A stretch of 64,000 nt of DNA from Rheinheimera pacifica (GTDB taxonomy: Bacteria; Pseudomonadota; Gammaproteobacteria; Enterobacterales; Alteromonadaceae), in assembly GCF_900108485.1 (NCBI RefSeq), contig NZ_FNXF01000006.1:62001-126000 (forward strand), written 5' to 3'. The translations under genes were made by a program, and so were the position numbers. The notes beneath the pieces were generated by a model. The model searched no databases. It saw only the letters and a program-made list of their open reading frames with translations, and was not told where the DNA came from. This document shows positions 1-10,522 of this stretch, piece after piece. Within the stretch, counting starts at the first letter, position 1, and each line of letters starts with the position of its first letter.

Positions 1-1
1 G

Positions 2-517
2 TTTGAAATGCAACTGACACAACTGTCTGCGCAGTTGGATGCGGCAACAGAGCTTACAGCACTGGCTGAACTGCAACAGCAATTGCAGACATTGCAACCT
101 GATAGCAGCGCTGCACAGCAAGCAGTACGCCAGTTACAGGACAAACTGAAACAGAAACAACAACAGTGGCAACAGCACCAACAGCAACGTGAATTCAGCC
201 AGATGTTTGAGCTGCTGGCCAATGCTGATGTAAGCGCAGAGCAGCTACCTGCAGGATACCGTGATTGCTTTAACAAGCAGCAGGAACAACAGTTCAGCCG
301 TGCCCAACTGACACTGGCACTGGAGTTAATAGCTGACATGCCATCACCGCAAAGTGAACAACGCGCGCGTCAGCAGGTACAGTTGCTACTGTTATCCGAT
401 AAACACAATCAGGGCAGTGCGCTGGATAAGCACAGCCTGCTTAAGCGTTGGTTACAGTTTGGCGCTATAAGCGAAGCAGAATTGCCGTTACTGGCCAGGG
501 TTAAAGCGCTGTTTTAA
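2..517 (+). CDS. C-terminal part of a DUF349-like coiled-coil protein (5' end outside window)
   Basis: The reading frame is open to the left edge (residues F-E precede the first Met), so this is the end of a longer gene. The visible 171 residues are very rich in Gln, Leu and Ala, with long amphipathic helices and a central coiled coil, and there are no membrane segments. The composition, and the position convergent to ansA and sppA, resemble the DUF349 helical-repeat proteins of Alteromonadales. The DUF349 repeats themselves would lie outside the window, so the family call is tentative and no function can be given. It ends at a TAA just before a bidirectional terminator. Confidence 0.55.
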   Translation, partial: FEMQLTQLSAQLDAATELTALAELQQQLQTLQPDSSAAQQAVRQLQDKLKQKQQQWQQHQQQREFSQMFELLANADVSAEQLPAGYRDCFNKQQEQQFSRAQLTLALELIADMPSPQSEQRARQQVQLLLLSDKHNQGSALDKHSLLKRWLQFGAISEAELPLLARVKALF

Positions 518-530
518 CCTGTTATCTGTT

Positions 531-558
531 AGAGCCGGCTTAAACGTAAGCCGGTTCT
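531..558. terminator. Bidirectional hairpin terminator between the DUF349-like gene and ansA
   Basis: An 11-bp inverted repeat (AGAGCCGGCTT / AAGCCGGTTCT, one G:T pair) surrounds a 6-nt loop, in the gap where the two genes converge. T-rich sequence follows on the plus strand and an A/T-rich flank lies on the other side. Confidence 0.7.
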
Positions 559-572
559 TGTCTTAAAAAGCC

Positions 573-1589
573 TTAGCCTGCGGTTAATTCGCCGCGTAAA
601 TCCTGCTGCATTTGCTGGCGAATTTGCTCTGCATTAAGTGGCTTACTGAGCAAATAGTGCAGTTTGGTCAGTGCGGCTTCCAATGTCATATCGTAACCGC
701 TTATTACACCACTTTGTTGCAACGCATTGCCTGTGGCGTAACCTTGCATATTTACTGTGCCTTTAAAGCACTGGGTGCAATTAACAATAATTAAGCCGCG
801 CTCACTGGCGTCACGCAAAATGTGCAGCAGTTCAGGCCGCTGTGGTGCATTACCGACCCCAAAAGACTTAATAATCAGAGCCCGCACCGGCGCGGCTGTC
901 ATATTGCGGATCATGTCGGTATTGATGCCGGGGTACAGGGTTACCACACTGATTGGTTGGGGCACGACAGAGGCCAGCGTCAGCGGCGCCGCTACCTGAG
1001 TTTGGCTCAGGCGGCCGGCAACCAGATTAATGTGAATACCGGCCTCAAGCAGCGGTGGGAAATTGGGGGAAGCAAAAGCATTAAAACCATTGGCATCGGC
1101 TTTGGTGGCCCGGTTACCGCGGAACAACTGATTATTAAAGAACAGCGCCACCTCCGCAATAGGGTAGTTTGCTGCCAGATACAGCGCATTAAGCAGGTTA
1201 ACCTGGCCGTCTGAGCGCATTTGTGCTAACGGAATTTGCGATCCGGTAATAATCACCGGTTTTTGCAGGTTCTCCAGCATAAATGACAAGGCTGACGCCG
1301 TGTAAGCCATGGTGTCTGTGCCGTGCAACACGACAAAGCCATCATAGTTGTTATATTGCTGCTGAATATCTTCGGCAATATGCCGCCAGTGATCGGGCGT
1401 CATATCAGAGGAATCTATTACCGGGTGATACTCGTGAATATCAAATTCCGGCATTTCTGCGCGGTAAAATTCCGGCATGCGCTTTACCGTGTCGGTTAAA
1501 AAGCCCGGCACCGGCACATAACCCTGCGCGGAATGTTGCATGCCAATAGTACCGCCGGTGTAGGCAACATAAATACGTTTTCTGTTCAT
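573..1589 (-). CDS. ansA: L-asparaginase I (cytoplasmic type)
   Basis: Hydrolyses L-asparagine to aspartate and ammonia in the cytoplasm. From the ATG at 1589 the protein is 338 residues, the length of E. coli AnsA, and is collinear with it. The N-terminal YTGGTIGM motif holds the first catalytic Thr (residue 14), and HGTDTMAYTASAL holds the second Thr-Asp pair. ITGSQIPL and GYATGNAL are also conserved. A TTG three codons upstream could extend the ORF, but the ATG matches the family N-terminus and has AAG-rich sequence before it. There is no signal peptide, which separates it from the periplasmic type II enzyme. It lies downstream of sppA on the same strand, with a terminator in between. Confidence 0.95.
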   Translation of the reverse strand: MNRKRIYVAYTGGTIGMQHSAQGYVPVPGFLTDTVKRMPEFYRAEMPEFDIHEYHPVIDSSDMTPDHWRHIAEDIQQQYNNYDGFVVLHGTDTMAYTASALSFMLENLQKPVIITGSQIPLAQMRSDGQVNLLNALYLAANYPIAEVALFFNNQLFRGNRATKADANGFNAFASPNFPPLLEAGIHINLVAGRLSQTQVAAPLTLASVVPQPISVVTLYPGINTDMIRNMTAAPVRALIIKSFGVGNAPQRPELLHILRDASERGLIIVNCTQCFKGTVNMQGYATGNALQQSGVISGYDMTLEAALTKLHYLLSKPLNAEQIRQQMQQDLRGELTAG

Positions 1590-1603
1590 AAGCTTCAAAT
1601 AAA

Positions 1604-1627
1604 AATGCCCGGTAATAACCGGGCATT
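1604..1627 (-). terminator. Rho-independent terminator of sppA, immediately before ansA
   Basis: A perfect 9-bp stem (AATGCCCGG / CCGGGCATT) with a 6-nt loop, followed on the minus strand by a T-rich run. It lies 22 bp past the sppA stop and 15 bp before the ansA ATG, so ansA expression depends on read-through or on a promoter inside the sppA 3' end. Confidence 0.7.
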
Positions 1628-1649
1628 GTAATAGACTTAACTATTGCTG

Positions 1650-3530
1650 TCAGTTAATGCTGCAACTGACACAGTACGAATAAACACCATTTGGATCATT
1701 AAACTGGTTCAGCAGGACAAAATCCTGTTTCAGCTGTTTTGTTAGCTTACCAAGCAGCTTTTGTTCGGCACTTACACTGCCTTGTGGCAACCAGCCCTTG
1801 GCAGACGCTTCACCCAGCAGATCTTTTATCATCTGTTCGCTTGGTGTCAGCTCTTGCTTAACCACTTTTACATCATACTGGCTAAGGCCGGCTTTTTCAG
1901 CGGCGGCTTTAATGGCATCGTTAATGTTGCCCAGTTTATCAACCAGCCCAAGCTCCAGGGCTTTGCTGCCTGTCCATACCCGGCCCTGGGCTACGGTATC
2001 GACTTCAGTTGTGGTCATATTACGGTTTTCACCTACCATGGTTAAAAACTCTGTGTAGCCACGCTCAATCAGTAACTGAAATAAGTCTTTGGCCTTTGGA
2101 TCCAGGCCTTTAAACAGCGGCAGACCGGCAGACAACCCGGCAAGTTCGGTGGTACCAACACCATCGACATTTAACCCTAGCGCAGGCATAGCATCTTCTG
2201 CGGTATGCAATAAACCGAAGATACCAATAGAGCCGGTGATGGTGGTAGGAGCTGCCCAGATTTCATTGGCAGGAGCCGCAATCCAGTAGCCGCCTGAAGC
2301 CGCAACCGAACCCATAGAGGCAATAACCGGTTTGCCTGCTTCGCGCAATAAACGAATTTCCTGGCCGATAATTTCCGACGCATAAGCGCTGCCACCAGGG
2401 CTGTCTATACGCAGTACTACCGCCTTTACTTTATCGTCGTGCCGCGCCTGGCGTAACAGGGCTGCTGTTGAATCACCGCCGATAGTGCCGGCTTTGGCAG
2501 TACCATCAACAATAACGCCACGGGCAACTACTATAGCTACTTTGTCAGTCAGGGGGTTATCAAATTGCTTTGACGGGATCACTAACTTGGCGTATTCACC
2601 AAAGGTAACATGGTTGTAGGTATGGTCGTCATTTTCGCCAACGATAGCAATAAGGTCGCGGCGAAAGGCTTCGCGGGTTTTAATGTTATCCACCAGGCCG
2701 GCATTAACCGCGTACTGGCTTAAATCACCTTCAGCCGCCTGCAGCTTTTCCAGTAGCGCCGCGTAGGTTTCATCAAAGTTGTCGGCAGCAAAACCACGGC
2801 GTGCGGCAACCTGTTGTTTGTAGTCAGACCATAACTCGTTCAGCCAGGCCACGTTGGCTTCTTTGGCTTCGTCTGACATATCGTTACGCAGGAAAGGTTC
2901 TACGGCAGATTTATAGGTACCTACACGGAACACATGAGTATTAATTTTCAGTTTTTCCAAAGCATTTTTATAATACATCGGATAACTGCCATAACCTTCC
3001 AGAATGACTGCACCCATCGGGCTTAAGCTGATTTCGTCAGCGTAGCTGGCCAGATAATATTGGCCCTGGCCATAGTAACCGCCAAAAGCCAGTACTTTTT
3101 TACCGCTGGCTTTAAATTCTTCAATGGCAGCGCCAATCAGCTGCATTTTATCCAGCGAGCCACTGCCGAGCATCGATAAGTCCAGCACCAGTGCCTGAAT
3201 ACGGTTGTCGCTGGTGGCGTTTTTAATTACGCTAACGACATCGCTTACCAGTACTTCAGGTGCATCTTCCTGACCGCCGAGGCTTTCGTTTATTGCTGTG
3301 GCGATAGGATCTGTCCAGCGTTTTTCTTCTACCAGATCACCGGTAAGGTTCAGCACCAGTGCCGCAGTGGGGGGCACTTTAATTGTATCGTCGCCGCTGA
3401 AAATCGATACCGCAATCAGTGCCACAATACAAATAAATAACAAGTTAAGAATTACCGAGCGAAAGCCACGGTAAACCCGGGCAATGGTGCCGAACAACCG
3501 GCGAATAAGGCCGGGTTTTTTATCTGTCAT
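1650..3530 (-). CDS. sppA: Signal peptide peptidase SppA, 67 kDa type
   Basis: Inner-membrane serine protease that degrades cleaved signal peptides. The chosen ATG (3530) follows an AGGA ribosome-binding site at good spacing and gives 626 residues, close to E. coli SppA (618). An upstream in-frame extension of 17 residues looks non-coding. Residues 26-45 form a single membrane anchor after a basic N-terminus. The two tandem peptidase S49 halves are visible: the first contains GTYKSAVEPFLRNDM with the catalytic Lys, the second DSPGGSAYASE and GSVAASGGYW with the nucleophilic Ser. The C-terminal Cys-x-x-Cys tail follows FNDPNGVY. It is divergent from fadH, and a hairpin terminator follows. Confidence 0.95.
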   Translation of the reverse strand: MTDKKPGLIRRLFGTIARVYRGFRSVILNLLFICIVALIAVSIFSGDDTIKVPPTAALVLNLTGDLVEEKRWTDPIATAINESLGGQEDAPEVLVSDVVSVIKNATSDNRIQALVLDLSMLGSGSLDKMQLIGAAIEEFKASGKKVLAFGGYYGQGQYYLASYADEISLSPMGAVILEGYGSYPMYYKNALEKLKINTHVFRVGTYKSAVEPFLRNDMSDEAKEANVAWLNELWSDYKQQVAARRGFAADNFDETYAALLEKLQAAEGDLSQYAVNAGLVDNIKTREAFRRDLIAIVGENDDHTYNHVTFGEYAKLVIPSKQFDNPLTDKVAIVVARGVIVDGTAKAGTIGGDSTAALLRQARHDDKVKAVVLRIDSPGGSAYASEIIGQEIRLLREAGKPVIASMGSVAASGGYWIAAPANEIWAAPTTITGSIGIFGLLHTAEDAMPALGLNVDGVGTTELAGLSAGLPLFKGLDPKAKDLFQLLIERGYTEFLTMVGENRNMTTTEVDTVAQGRVWTGSKALELGLVDKLGNINDAIKAAAEKAGLSQYDVKVVKQELTPSEQMIKDLLGEASAKGWLPQGSVSAEQKLLGKLTKQLKQDFVLLNQFNDPNGVYSYCVSCSIN

Positions 3531-3675
3531 GGAAGTATCCTGTTTTAGATCAGAGTGTATGCATGTTGGTATGCTAACCAATTTAGCTGTAAAGGCTAAG
3601 TGGAATTTGTAAGTAAATGTGTAACACTTGCAGGCATAGCCGGCTTGGCTTGCTATCGGTAAACAAAGCAGCTAA

Positions 3676-5733
<2,058 letters not shown>

Positions 5734-5795
5734 ACCCTTTTAAACGCGGCACTTATCTGGTGCCGGTACTGCACTTTATTAGTATCTCCTGTTAA

Positions 5796-5820
5796 CAAAG
5801 GCACCATTTTGGTGCCTTTG
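5796..5820 (+). terminator. Hairpin terminator after fadH
   Basis: A 10-bp inverted repeat (CAAAGGCACC / GGTGCCTTTG) with a 5-nt loop, about 60 bp past the fadH stop. The following T tract is interrupted (TTTGGCCTGTTT), so the call is moderate. Confidence 0.6.
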
Positions 5821-5975
5821 GCCTGTTTAACACATTTACTGTTTTTATCTTGTGCTGGCGCAAAGTGTTATGCATATTGACTGCTGGCTTTTTCGTCATG
5901 CAGGCTGCTATTCTGGTATCAGCTTTGCAATTTGCATACAAAAAGCACACACAGCAAGCACAACAGGGAGTTTCT

Positions 5976-7208
5976 ATGTCCGGGGTATTAACCATGATTC
6001 TGGCTGGCGGTGAAGGTACACGTTTGGCACCTTTAACCGGCATCAGAGCAAAACCAGCTGTACCGTTTGGCGGTAATTACCGCATTATCGACTTTGTTAT
6101 GAATAACTTTGTTAACTCAGATTTATTGCAAATTTTTGTTATTACGCAGTTTAAGTCTCATTCTCTGATGAAACATTTAAGTCGGGCCTGGCGCGTAACC
6201 GGCCTGACCAATCGCTTTATTGATCCCATACCGGCGCAAATGCAGACCGGTAAGCACTGGTATCTGGGCACGGCAGATGCCATTTATCAAAACCTGCATT
6301 TAATTCAGGGGCTGGATCCTGAACATGTCTGTGTGTTTGGCGGCGATCACATTTATAAAATGGATATCCGTCAGATGCTGGATTACCATCGCCATCATAA
6401 TGCCCGGCTTACCGTGGCGGCTATTCCGGTACCGGTAGAGCAGGCACATGAGTTTGGTGTGATAGAAGTAGATGCCAGTGGCCGGATGATCGGCTTTGAA
6501 GAAAAACCAAAAACCAACCCCAAAACTATTCCGGGTAATCCGGGGTTTGTACTGGCCTCTATGGGCAATTACATTTTTGAAGCCAAAACGCTGGTTGATG
6601 TACTGGAAGAAGATGCCAGGCAGGCTGATTCCAAGCATGATTTTGGCCATAACATTATCCCTGGTCTTTATCCATCGGGTGATGTTTATGTATATGATTT
6701 TTCCTCTAATATTATCCGTGGGGAAAGCCAGAGCAGTAGCGGTTACTGGCGTGATGTGGGTACTATAGATTCGTACTACGAAGCTAATATGGATCTGATT
6801 TCAGTAGAGCCGCCATTTGATCTGTACAACAAGTACTGGCCATTACGTGGTTACACGCCACCGGTACCACCGGCAAAGTTTGTGCATGATGAGGCAAACC
6901 GCACCGGTCAGGCAATAAGCTCTATGGTGGCATCAGGCTGTATTGTCAGTGGCTCTATCGTGTACCAGTCTATTTTGGGTTACAACGTGCATGTACATAG
7001 CCATAGTTATATTGAAAAGTGCGTGCTGATGGGCAATAACGATATTGGCCGGGGTTGTCGCATCCGCCGCGCCATTATTGATAAAGACGTGAAAATTGCG
7101 CCCGGTACCATTATTGGCGAAGATCCGGTGCTGGATAAACAACGCTTTCATGTCTCTGCAAGTGGCGTTATTGTGATCCCTAAAGGCGCGATGATTGGTT
7201 TTGATTAA
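5976..7208 (+). CDS. glgC: Glucose-1-phosphate adenylyltransferase (ADP-glucose pyrophosphorylase)
   Basis: Makes ADP-glucose from glucose-1-phosphate and ATP, the committed step of bacterial glycogen synthesis. The ATG at 5976 follows AGGGAG and gives 410 residues. The ORF is open for 42 more codons upstream, but that stretch is Cys/Phe-rich and unlike the family. Motifs: GGEGTRLAPLT nucleotide-binding loop with KPAVPFGG; WYLGTADAIYQN; FGGDHIYKMD; and GFEEKP, which binds glucose-1-phosphate. The C-terminal left-handed beta-helix follows (VLMGNNDIGRGCRIRRAIID). The N-terminus is about 20 residues shorter than in E. coli GlgC, where that extension takes part in allosteric regulation. It forms an operon with glgA, 19 bp downstream. 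Confidence 0.93.
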   Translation: MSGVLTMILAGGEGTRLAPLTGIRAKPAVPFGGNYRIIDFVMNNFVNSDLLQIFVITQFKSHSLMKHLSRAWRVTGLTNRFIDPIPAQMQTGKHWYLGTADAIYQNLHLIQGLDPEHVCVFGGDHIYKMDIRQMLDYHRHHNARLTVAAIPVPVEQAHEFGVIEVDASGRMIGFEEKPKTNPKTIPGNPGFVLASMGNYIFEAKTLVDVLEEDARQADSKHDFGHNIIPGLYPSGDVYVYDFSSNIIRGESQSSSGYWRDVGTIDSYYEANMDLISVEPPFDLYNKYWPLRGYTPPVPPAKFVHDEANRTGQAISSMVASGCIVSGSIVYQSILGYNVHVHSHSYIEKCVLMGNNDIGRGCRIRRAIIDKDVKIAPGTIIGEDPVLDKQRFHVSASGVIVIPKGAMIGFD

Positions 7209-7227
7209 AGCTGAGTAAGGATAAGTA

Positions 7228-8640
7228 GTGCGGATACTGTTTATATGTAGTGAGTATGAAGGCCTGATAAAAACCGGTGGCCTGGCTGATGCCTGCCGTG
7301 GCCTGGCACAAAGCCTGGTTGCGCAGGGCCATCAGGTAACAGTGATATTACCGCGTTATGGTGTTTTATATCAGCAATCTACTGCAGAGCTGCAGCCGGT
7401 TTATTTTCAACTGGCAGGCCGCGGTTTTGGCTGCGCGGTACATCAGCTTACACAGGACAATGTCAATATTGCGCTGGTAGAGCATCACGACTTTTTCCGC
7501 CGTGAGCGGCCTTATGATGACGGTGAGCACGGCTATACAGATAACCCGCTGCGGTTTGCTTTTTTGTGTAAAGCTGCGCTGGAGTGGGTGCTGCAAAGCG
7601 GGCAACAGTTTGATCTGATCCATGGCCACGACTGGCAAAGTGCAGCGGCAGCCTATTATCTGAAACAGCATTATGCTGCAACTGAGCTGGCCAAGGTGCC
7701 GTTTATCTTTAGTATTCATAACGGTGCTTATCAGGAGAAATGCGCACCACACTGGCGCCGGGAGCTGGACATTGAACCGCAGCACCATGATGAGCTTAAT
7801 TTTCTGGCTACAGCACTACAATATGCCGACAAATTAAACACCGTAAGCCGTGGTTACCGCGATGAGTTAATGCATGAACCGGAAGCGGCCGGATTGTCTG
7901 CACTGTATCAGCAGCGTGCTGCTGATTTTATCGGTATTTTAAATGGCTGTGATTACAATATCTGGCACCCGGCAACGGATGTACATTTACCTGCTAATTA
8001 TGACGCCGACAATCTCAGTGGCAAAGCACAGTGCAAAGCCGCAATCCGTACTCAGCTGGAGCTGGCACCCGGCAAAGCTCCCTTATTTGTTGCAGTAAGC
8101 CGCTTAACCGGACAAAAAGGTTACGATTATCTGATCCCCGCGCTTAAACACTGGCTTGGCACAACACAGGCCCAGGTCGTTGTTATGGGCACCGGTGAGG
8201 GCCGTTATTGCCGGGCACTGGCACAACTGCAACAGCAGTATCCTGAGCAGTTTCGTTTTGTGCAGGGCTTTAGTGATGCTATGGCGCATCAGCTTGAAGC
8301 TGCCGGAGACTTTTTCCTGATGCCATCGTTGTTCGAGCCTTGTGGCTTAAACCAGCTGTACAGCTTGCGCTATGGCACTGTTCCGTTGGTGCGTTTAACC
8401 GGTGGCTTAAAAGATACAGTAAAGCCCTGGCCAACCCGCAGTGCTACCGGTATAGGTTTTGCTGAACCTGATATTGCTTCAGTAGATGCGGCGTTAAAGC
8501 AAGCCGAACAGCTGTTTGCTAAGACGGCCAGTTATAAAAGGGTGCAGCAAAATGGTATGGCTCAAAATTTTAGCTGGCAGGTCGCCGCACAGCAATATCA
8601 GGCGTTGTACCAACAAGCTTTATGGGCAAAAGCGCATTAA
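7228..8640 (+). CDS. glgA: Glycogen synthase (ADP-glucose type)
   Basis: GT5 family enzyme that elongates alpha-1,4-glucan from ADP-glucose in the cytoplasm. 470 residues against 477 in E. coli. The start is GTG behind AAGGAT. The N-terminal domain has the ADP-glucose-binding KTGGLADACRGL loop and HGHDWQSAA. The C-terminal GT-B domain has LNGCDYNIWHP, SRLTGQKGYDYL and the sugar-nucleotide site EPCGLNQLYSLRYGT followed by GGLKDTV. It is co-transcribed with glgC. The branching and debranching genes glgB and glgX are not in this window. Confidence 0.94.
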   Translation: MRILFICSEYEGLIKTGGLADACRGLAQSLVAQGHQVTVILPRYGVLYQQSTAELQPVYFQLAGRGFGCAVHQLTQDNVNIALVEHHDFFRRERPYDDGEHGYTDNPLRFAFLCKAALEWVLQSGQQFDLIHGHDWQSAAAAYYLKQHYAATELAKVPFIFSIHNGAYQEKCAPHWRRELDIEPQHHDELNFLATALQYADKLNTVSRGYRDELMHEPEAAGLSALYQQRAADFIGILNGCDYNIWHPATDVHLPANYDADNLSGKAQCKAAIRTQLELAPGKAPLFVAVSRLTGQKGYDYLIPALKHWLGTTQAQVVVMGTGEGRYCRALAQLQQQYPEQFRFVQGFSDAMAHQLEAAGDFFLMPSLFEPCGLNQLYSLRYGTVPLVRLTGGLKDTVKPWPTRSATGIGFAEPDIASVDAALKQAEQLFAKTASYKRVQQNGMAQNFSWQVAAQQYQALYQQALWAKAH

Positions 8641-8754
8641 AAATCAGCAAACTGGTTGAAAGCCGGCCATATGGGTGTGACCTTGCCATAATCTGATGTA
8701 AAGGTTACTGTTAATTTGCTAGGCTGCTCACAGCTAACACCATCGGGGTTTTTT

Positions 8755-9312
8755 ATGGATGCATTAACATTACTCACCAGCCGTTTTTCTTCAGCCCGTT
8801 TAACTGAACCTGCACCCGCAGGCGAAGCATTAGACAATATTAAACGTGCGGCACTGCAGGTACCGGATCACGGTAATTTGCGCCCCTGGCGTTTTGTTAT
8901 TGCAGAAGGGCGCCAGGCGTTATCGCGCTTAGGTGATATTTTTGCAGAAGCGGCAGTGGAGGACGATCCTGCCATTGCAAACGAACTGCTGGAACGTGCC
9001 CGCCAGTTACCTTTACGTGCGCCTATGGTAGTAGTGTGCATTGCCAAAGCCGTAACTCACGCCAAGGTGCCATTAACTGAGCAACAGCAATCAGCCGCAT
9101 GCGCAGTAATGGCCATGCAGCAAGCCGCATTTGCTCAGGGGTTTGGTGGAATATGGCGCACCGGTGCTTATGCCCAGCTTGATTTTGTTAAGCAAGCGCT
9201 GGAATTAGGAGAGGACGACGAGATAGTAGGCTTTTTATATCTTGGTACACCCAGCGGAGAACCGGCCAAAAGACATACACCCGATCCGGCAGAGTATTTT
9301 TCGTATCTTTAA
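8755..9312 (+). CDS. ydjA: Nitroreductase family protein, YdjA-like
   Basis: FMN-dependent NAD(P)H oxidoreductase of the compact YdjA/RutE group. The physiological substrate is not known for the family. The ATG at 8755 gives 185 residues (E. coli YdjA 183) and starts MDALTLLTSRFSSARL, collinear with YdjA, including PAPAGEALDNIKRAAL and PDHGNLRPWRF, the FMN-contacting region. The C-terminal GFLYLGTP is also typical. A 13-residue upstream extension is possible but not supported. Convergent with fur. Confidence 0.85.
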   Translation: MDALTLLTSRFSSARLTEPAPAGEALDNIKRAALQVPDHGNLRPWRFVIAEGRQALSRLGDIFAEAAVEDDPAIANELLERARQLPLRAPMVVVCIAKAVTHAKVPLTEQQQSAACAVMAMQQAAFAQGFGGIWRTGAYAQLDFVKQALELGEDDEIVGFLYLGTPSGEPAKRHTPDPAEYFSYL

Positions 9313-9407
9313 GCTGATTAGGGCGCCAGTAATACTGGTTTATATAGCAGGCATCTGAGGGGAGTGGCAGTCAGCATTGACTGCCATTAGCTTAATTTAC
9401 TACCTGA

Positions 9408-9848
9408 TTAGTTCATTTCACTGTTTTTCTTACACTGCACAGTGTCTTTACACTCACCGTACAGATACAAGCTGTGATGCGTCAGCTTAATACCGTTCTT
9501 TTGTGCGATCTCAAGCTGCTTTGCTTCAATCACATCGTCTTCAAACTCAATGACTTTACCGCATTTTAAGCAGACTAAATGATCGTGATGGCTGCCGCCG
9601 GTTAACTCAAACACCGACTTACCGCCTTCGAAATGGTGGCGGGTTAAAATGCCAGCATCATCAAACTGGTTCAGTACCCGGTAAACAGTGGCCAGGCCAA
9701 TATCTTCACCCAGTTCCAGCAGCAATTTATATACGTCTTCCGCACTGATGTGCTGGTGCTTAGGATCCTGCAGGATCTCGAGAATTTTTACCCGTGGCAG
9801 GGTAACTTTCAGGCCGGCTTTACGTAATTCGCTATTGTGATCTGACAT
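9408..9848 (-). CDS. fur: Ferric uptake regulator
   Basis: Fe(II)-dependent transcription factor controlling iron acquisition. 146 residues. The N-terminal winged helix includes LRKAGLKVTLPRVKILEIL and the recognition region GLATVYRVLNQFDDAGI. The metal-binding dimerisation domain follows, with HHDHLVCLKCGKVIEF. The C-terminal CKDTVQC pair supplies the second structural zinc Cys pair. It lies near fldA, ybfE and seqA as in E. coli, but here a plus-strand DUF4442 gene separates it from fldA. I could not find a convincing 19-bp Fur box upstream. Confidence 0.96.
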   Translation of the reverse strand: MSDHNSELRKAGLKVTLPRVKILEILQDPKHQHISAEDVYKLLLELGEDIGLATVYRVLNQFDDAGILTRHHFEGGKSVFELTGGSHHDHLVCLKCGKVIEFEDDVIEAKQLEIAQKNGIKLTHHSLYLYGECKDTVQCKKNSEMN

Positions 9849-9881
9849 AAGAACTCTAACTCTGGCTTATATATGCAAAGG

Positions 9882-9909
9882 ATTATAAAGACATTAGCCC
9901 GAGAATGAA
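9882..9909 (-). promoter_or_regulatory. Candidate sigma70 promoter of fur
   Basis: On the minus strand a perfect TATAAT (9887-9882) lies 16 bp downstream of TTCATT (9909-9904), 34 bp before the fur ATG. The -10 is strong and the -35 weak. Found by reading only. Confidence 0.35.
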
Positions 9910-10002
9910 ATGGCAATATTCCGCTGTTGTCGTTAAAGCAAAGCTTGTGCTTGGCAAATAGCGAAGTACAATAGCCTAAACAGGTCTTACCAGAGGGTGT
10001 TT

Positions 10003-10473
10003 ATGAAATGGGCATTTAATCCGGCCGTGATGCGCCGCTTACTGAATTTCTGGCCACCTTTTTTATTTCCGGGGATTAAGGTTGCAGCGTTGAGCAGCGA
10101 TTATCGCTACTGCCGTGTTGAGTTAAAATGGCGGCCGTGGACCCGGAATATCAATAATACCCAATTTGGCGGTACCATGTTTGCCATGACAGATCCTATT
10201 TATCCGCTGATGCTGATGGGGGCTTTGGGTAAAGAGTATCTGGTATGGGATAAACAGGCTGACATCGATTTTATTACACCGGGCAAGGGCAGGCTGACAG
10301 CGGAATTCTGGTTATCGGACGACACTGTGAATGCAATCAAGCAGGCAACCGAGGCAGGTGACAAGCATTTCCCTCAGTTTATCGTGCACATTAAAGATAG
10401 CCAAAATAACATTGTGGCTGAAGTAAACCGTACCGTCTATGTACGTAAGAAAGCCAAATACCGTGCGGTTTGA
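10003..10473 (+). CDS. DUF4442 hotdog-fold protein (thioesterase-like)
   Basis: 156 residues from the ATG at 10003, which follows AGGG; a GTG two codons upstream is an alternative. The sequence WTRNINNTQFGGTMFAMTDP followed by IDFITPGKGRLTAEF is the pattern of DUF4442 / PaaI-like hotdog proteins, in which the central helix (GGTMFAMTDP) lines the substrate pocket. The substrate is unknown; acyl-CoA thioesterase activity is only an analogy. There is no signal peptide. It interrupts the fur-fldA neighbourhood on the opposite strand and ends at a bidirectional terminator shared with fldA. Confidence 0.8.
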   Translation: MKWAFNPAVMRRLLNFWPPFLFPGIKVAALSSDYRYCRVELKWRPWTRNINNTQFGGTMFAMTDPIYPLMLMGALGKEYLVWDKQADIDFITPGKGRLTAEFWLSDDTVNAIKQATEAGDKHFPQFIVHIKDSQNNIVAEVNRTVYVRKKAKYRAV

Positions 10474-10484
10474 ATTTCTGGTAT

Positions 10485-10512
10485 AAAAAACCGGCTGTAC
10501 CGCCGGTTTTTT
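10485..10512. terminator. Bidirectional terminator between the DUF4442 gene and fldA
   Basis: An 11-bp inverted repeat (AAAAAACCGGC / GCCGGTTTTTT) with a 6-nt loop, giving T tracts on both strands between the two convergent stops. Confidence 0.85.
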
Positions 10513-10522
10513 GCTGTGGTGC

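Noticed and set aside
5850-5975. Upstream extension of glgC by 42 codons
   Set aside because: The extension does not resemble GlgC N-termini, and a good AGGGAG site precedes the ATG at 5976.
9849-10002. Fur box in the fur upstream region
   Set aside because: No stretch approaches the 19-bp GATAATGATAATCATTATC pattern; GAGAATGAAATGGCAAT matches too few positions.
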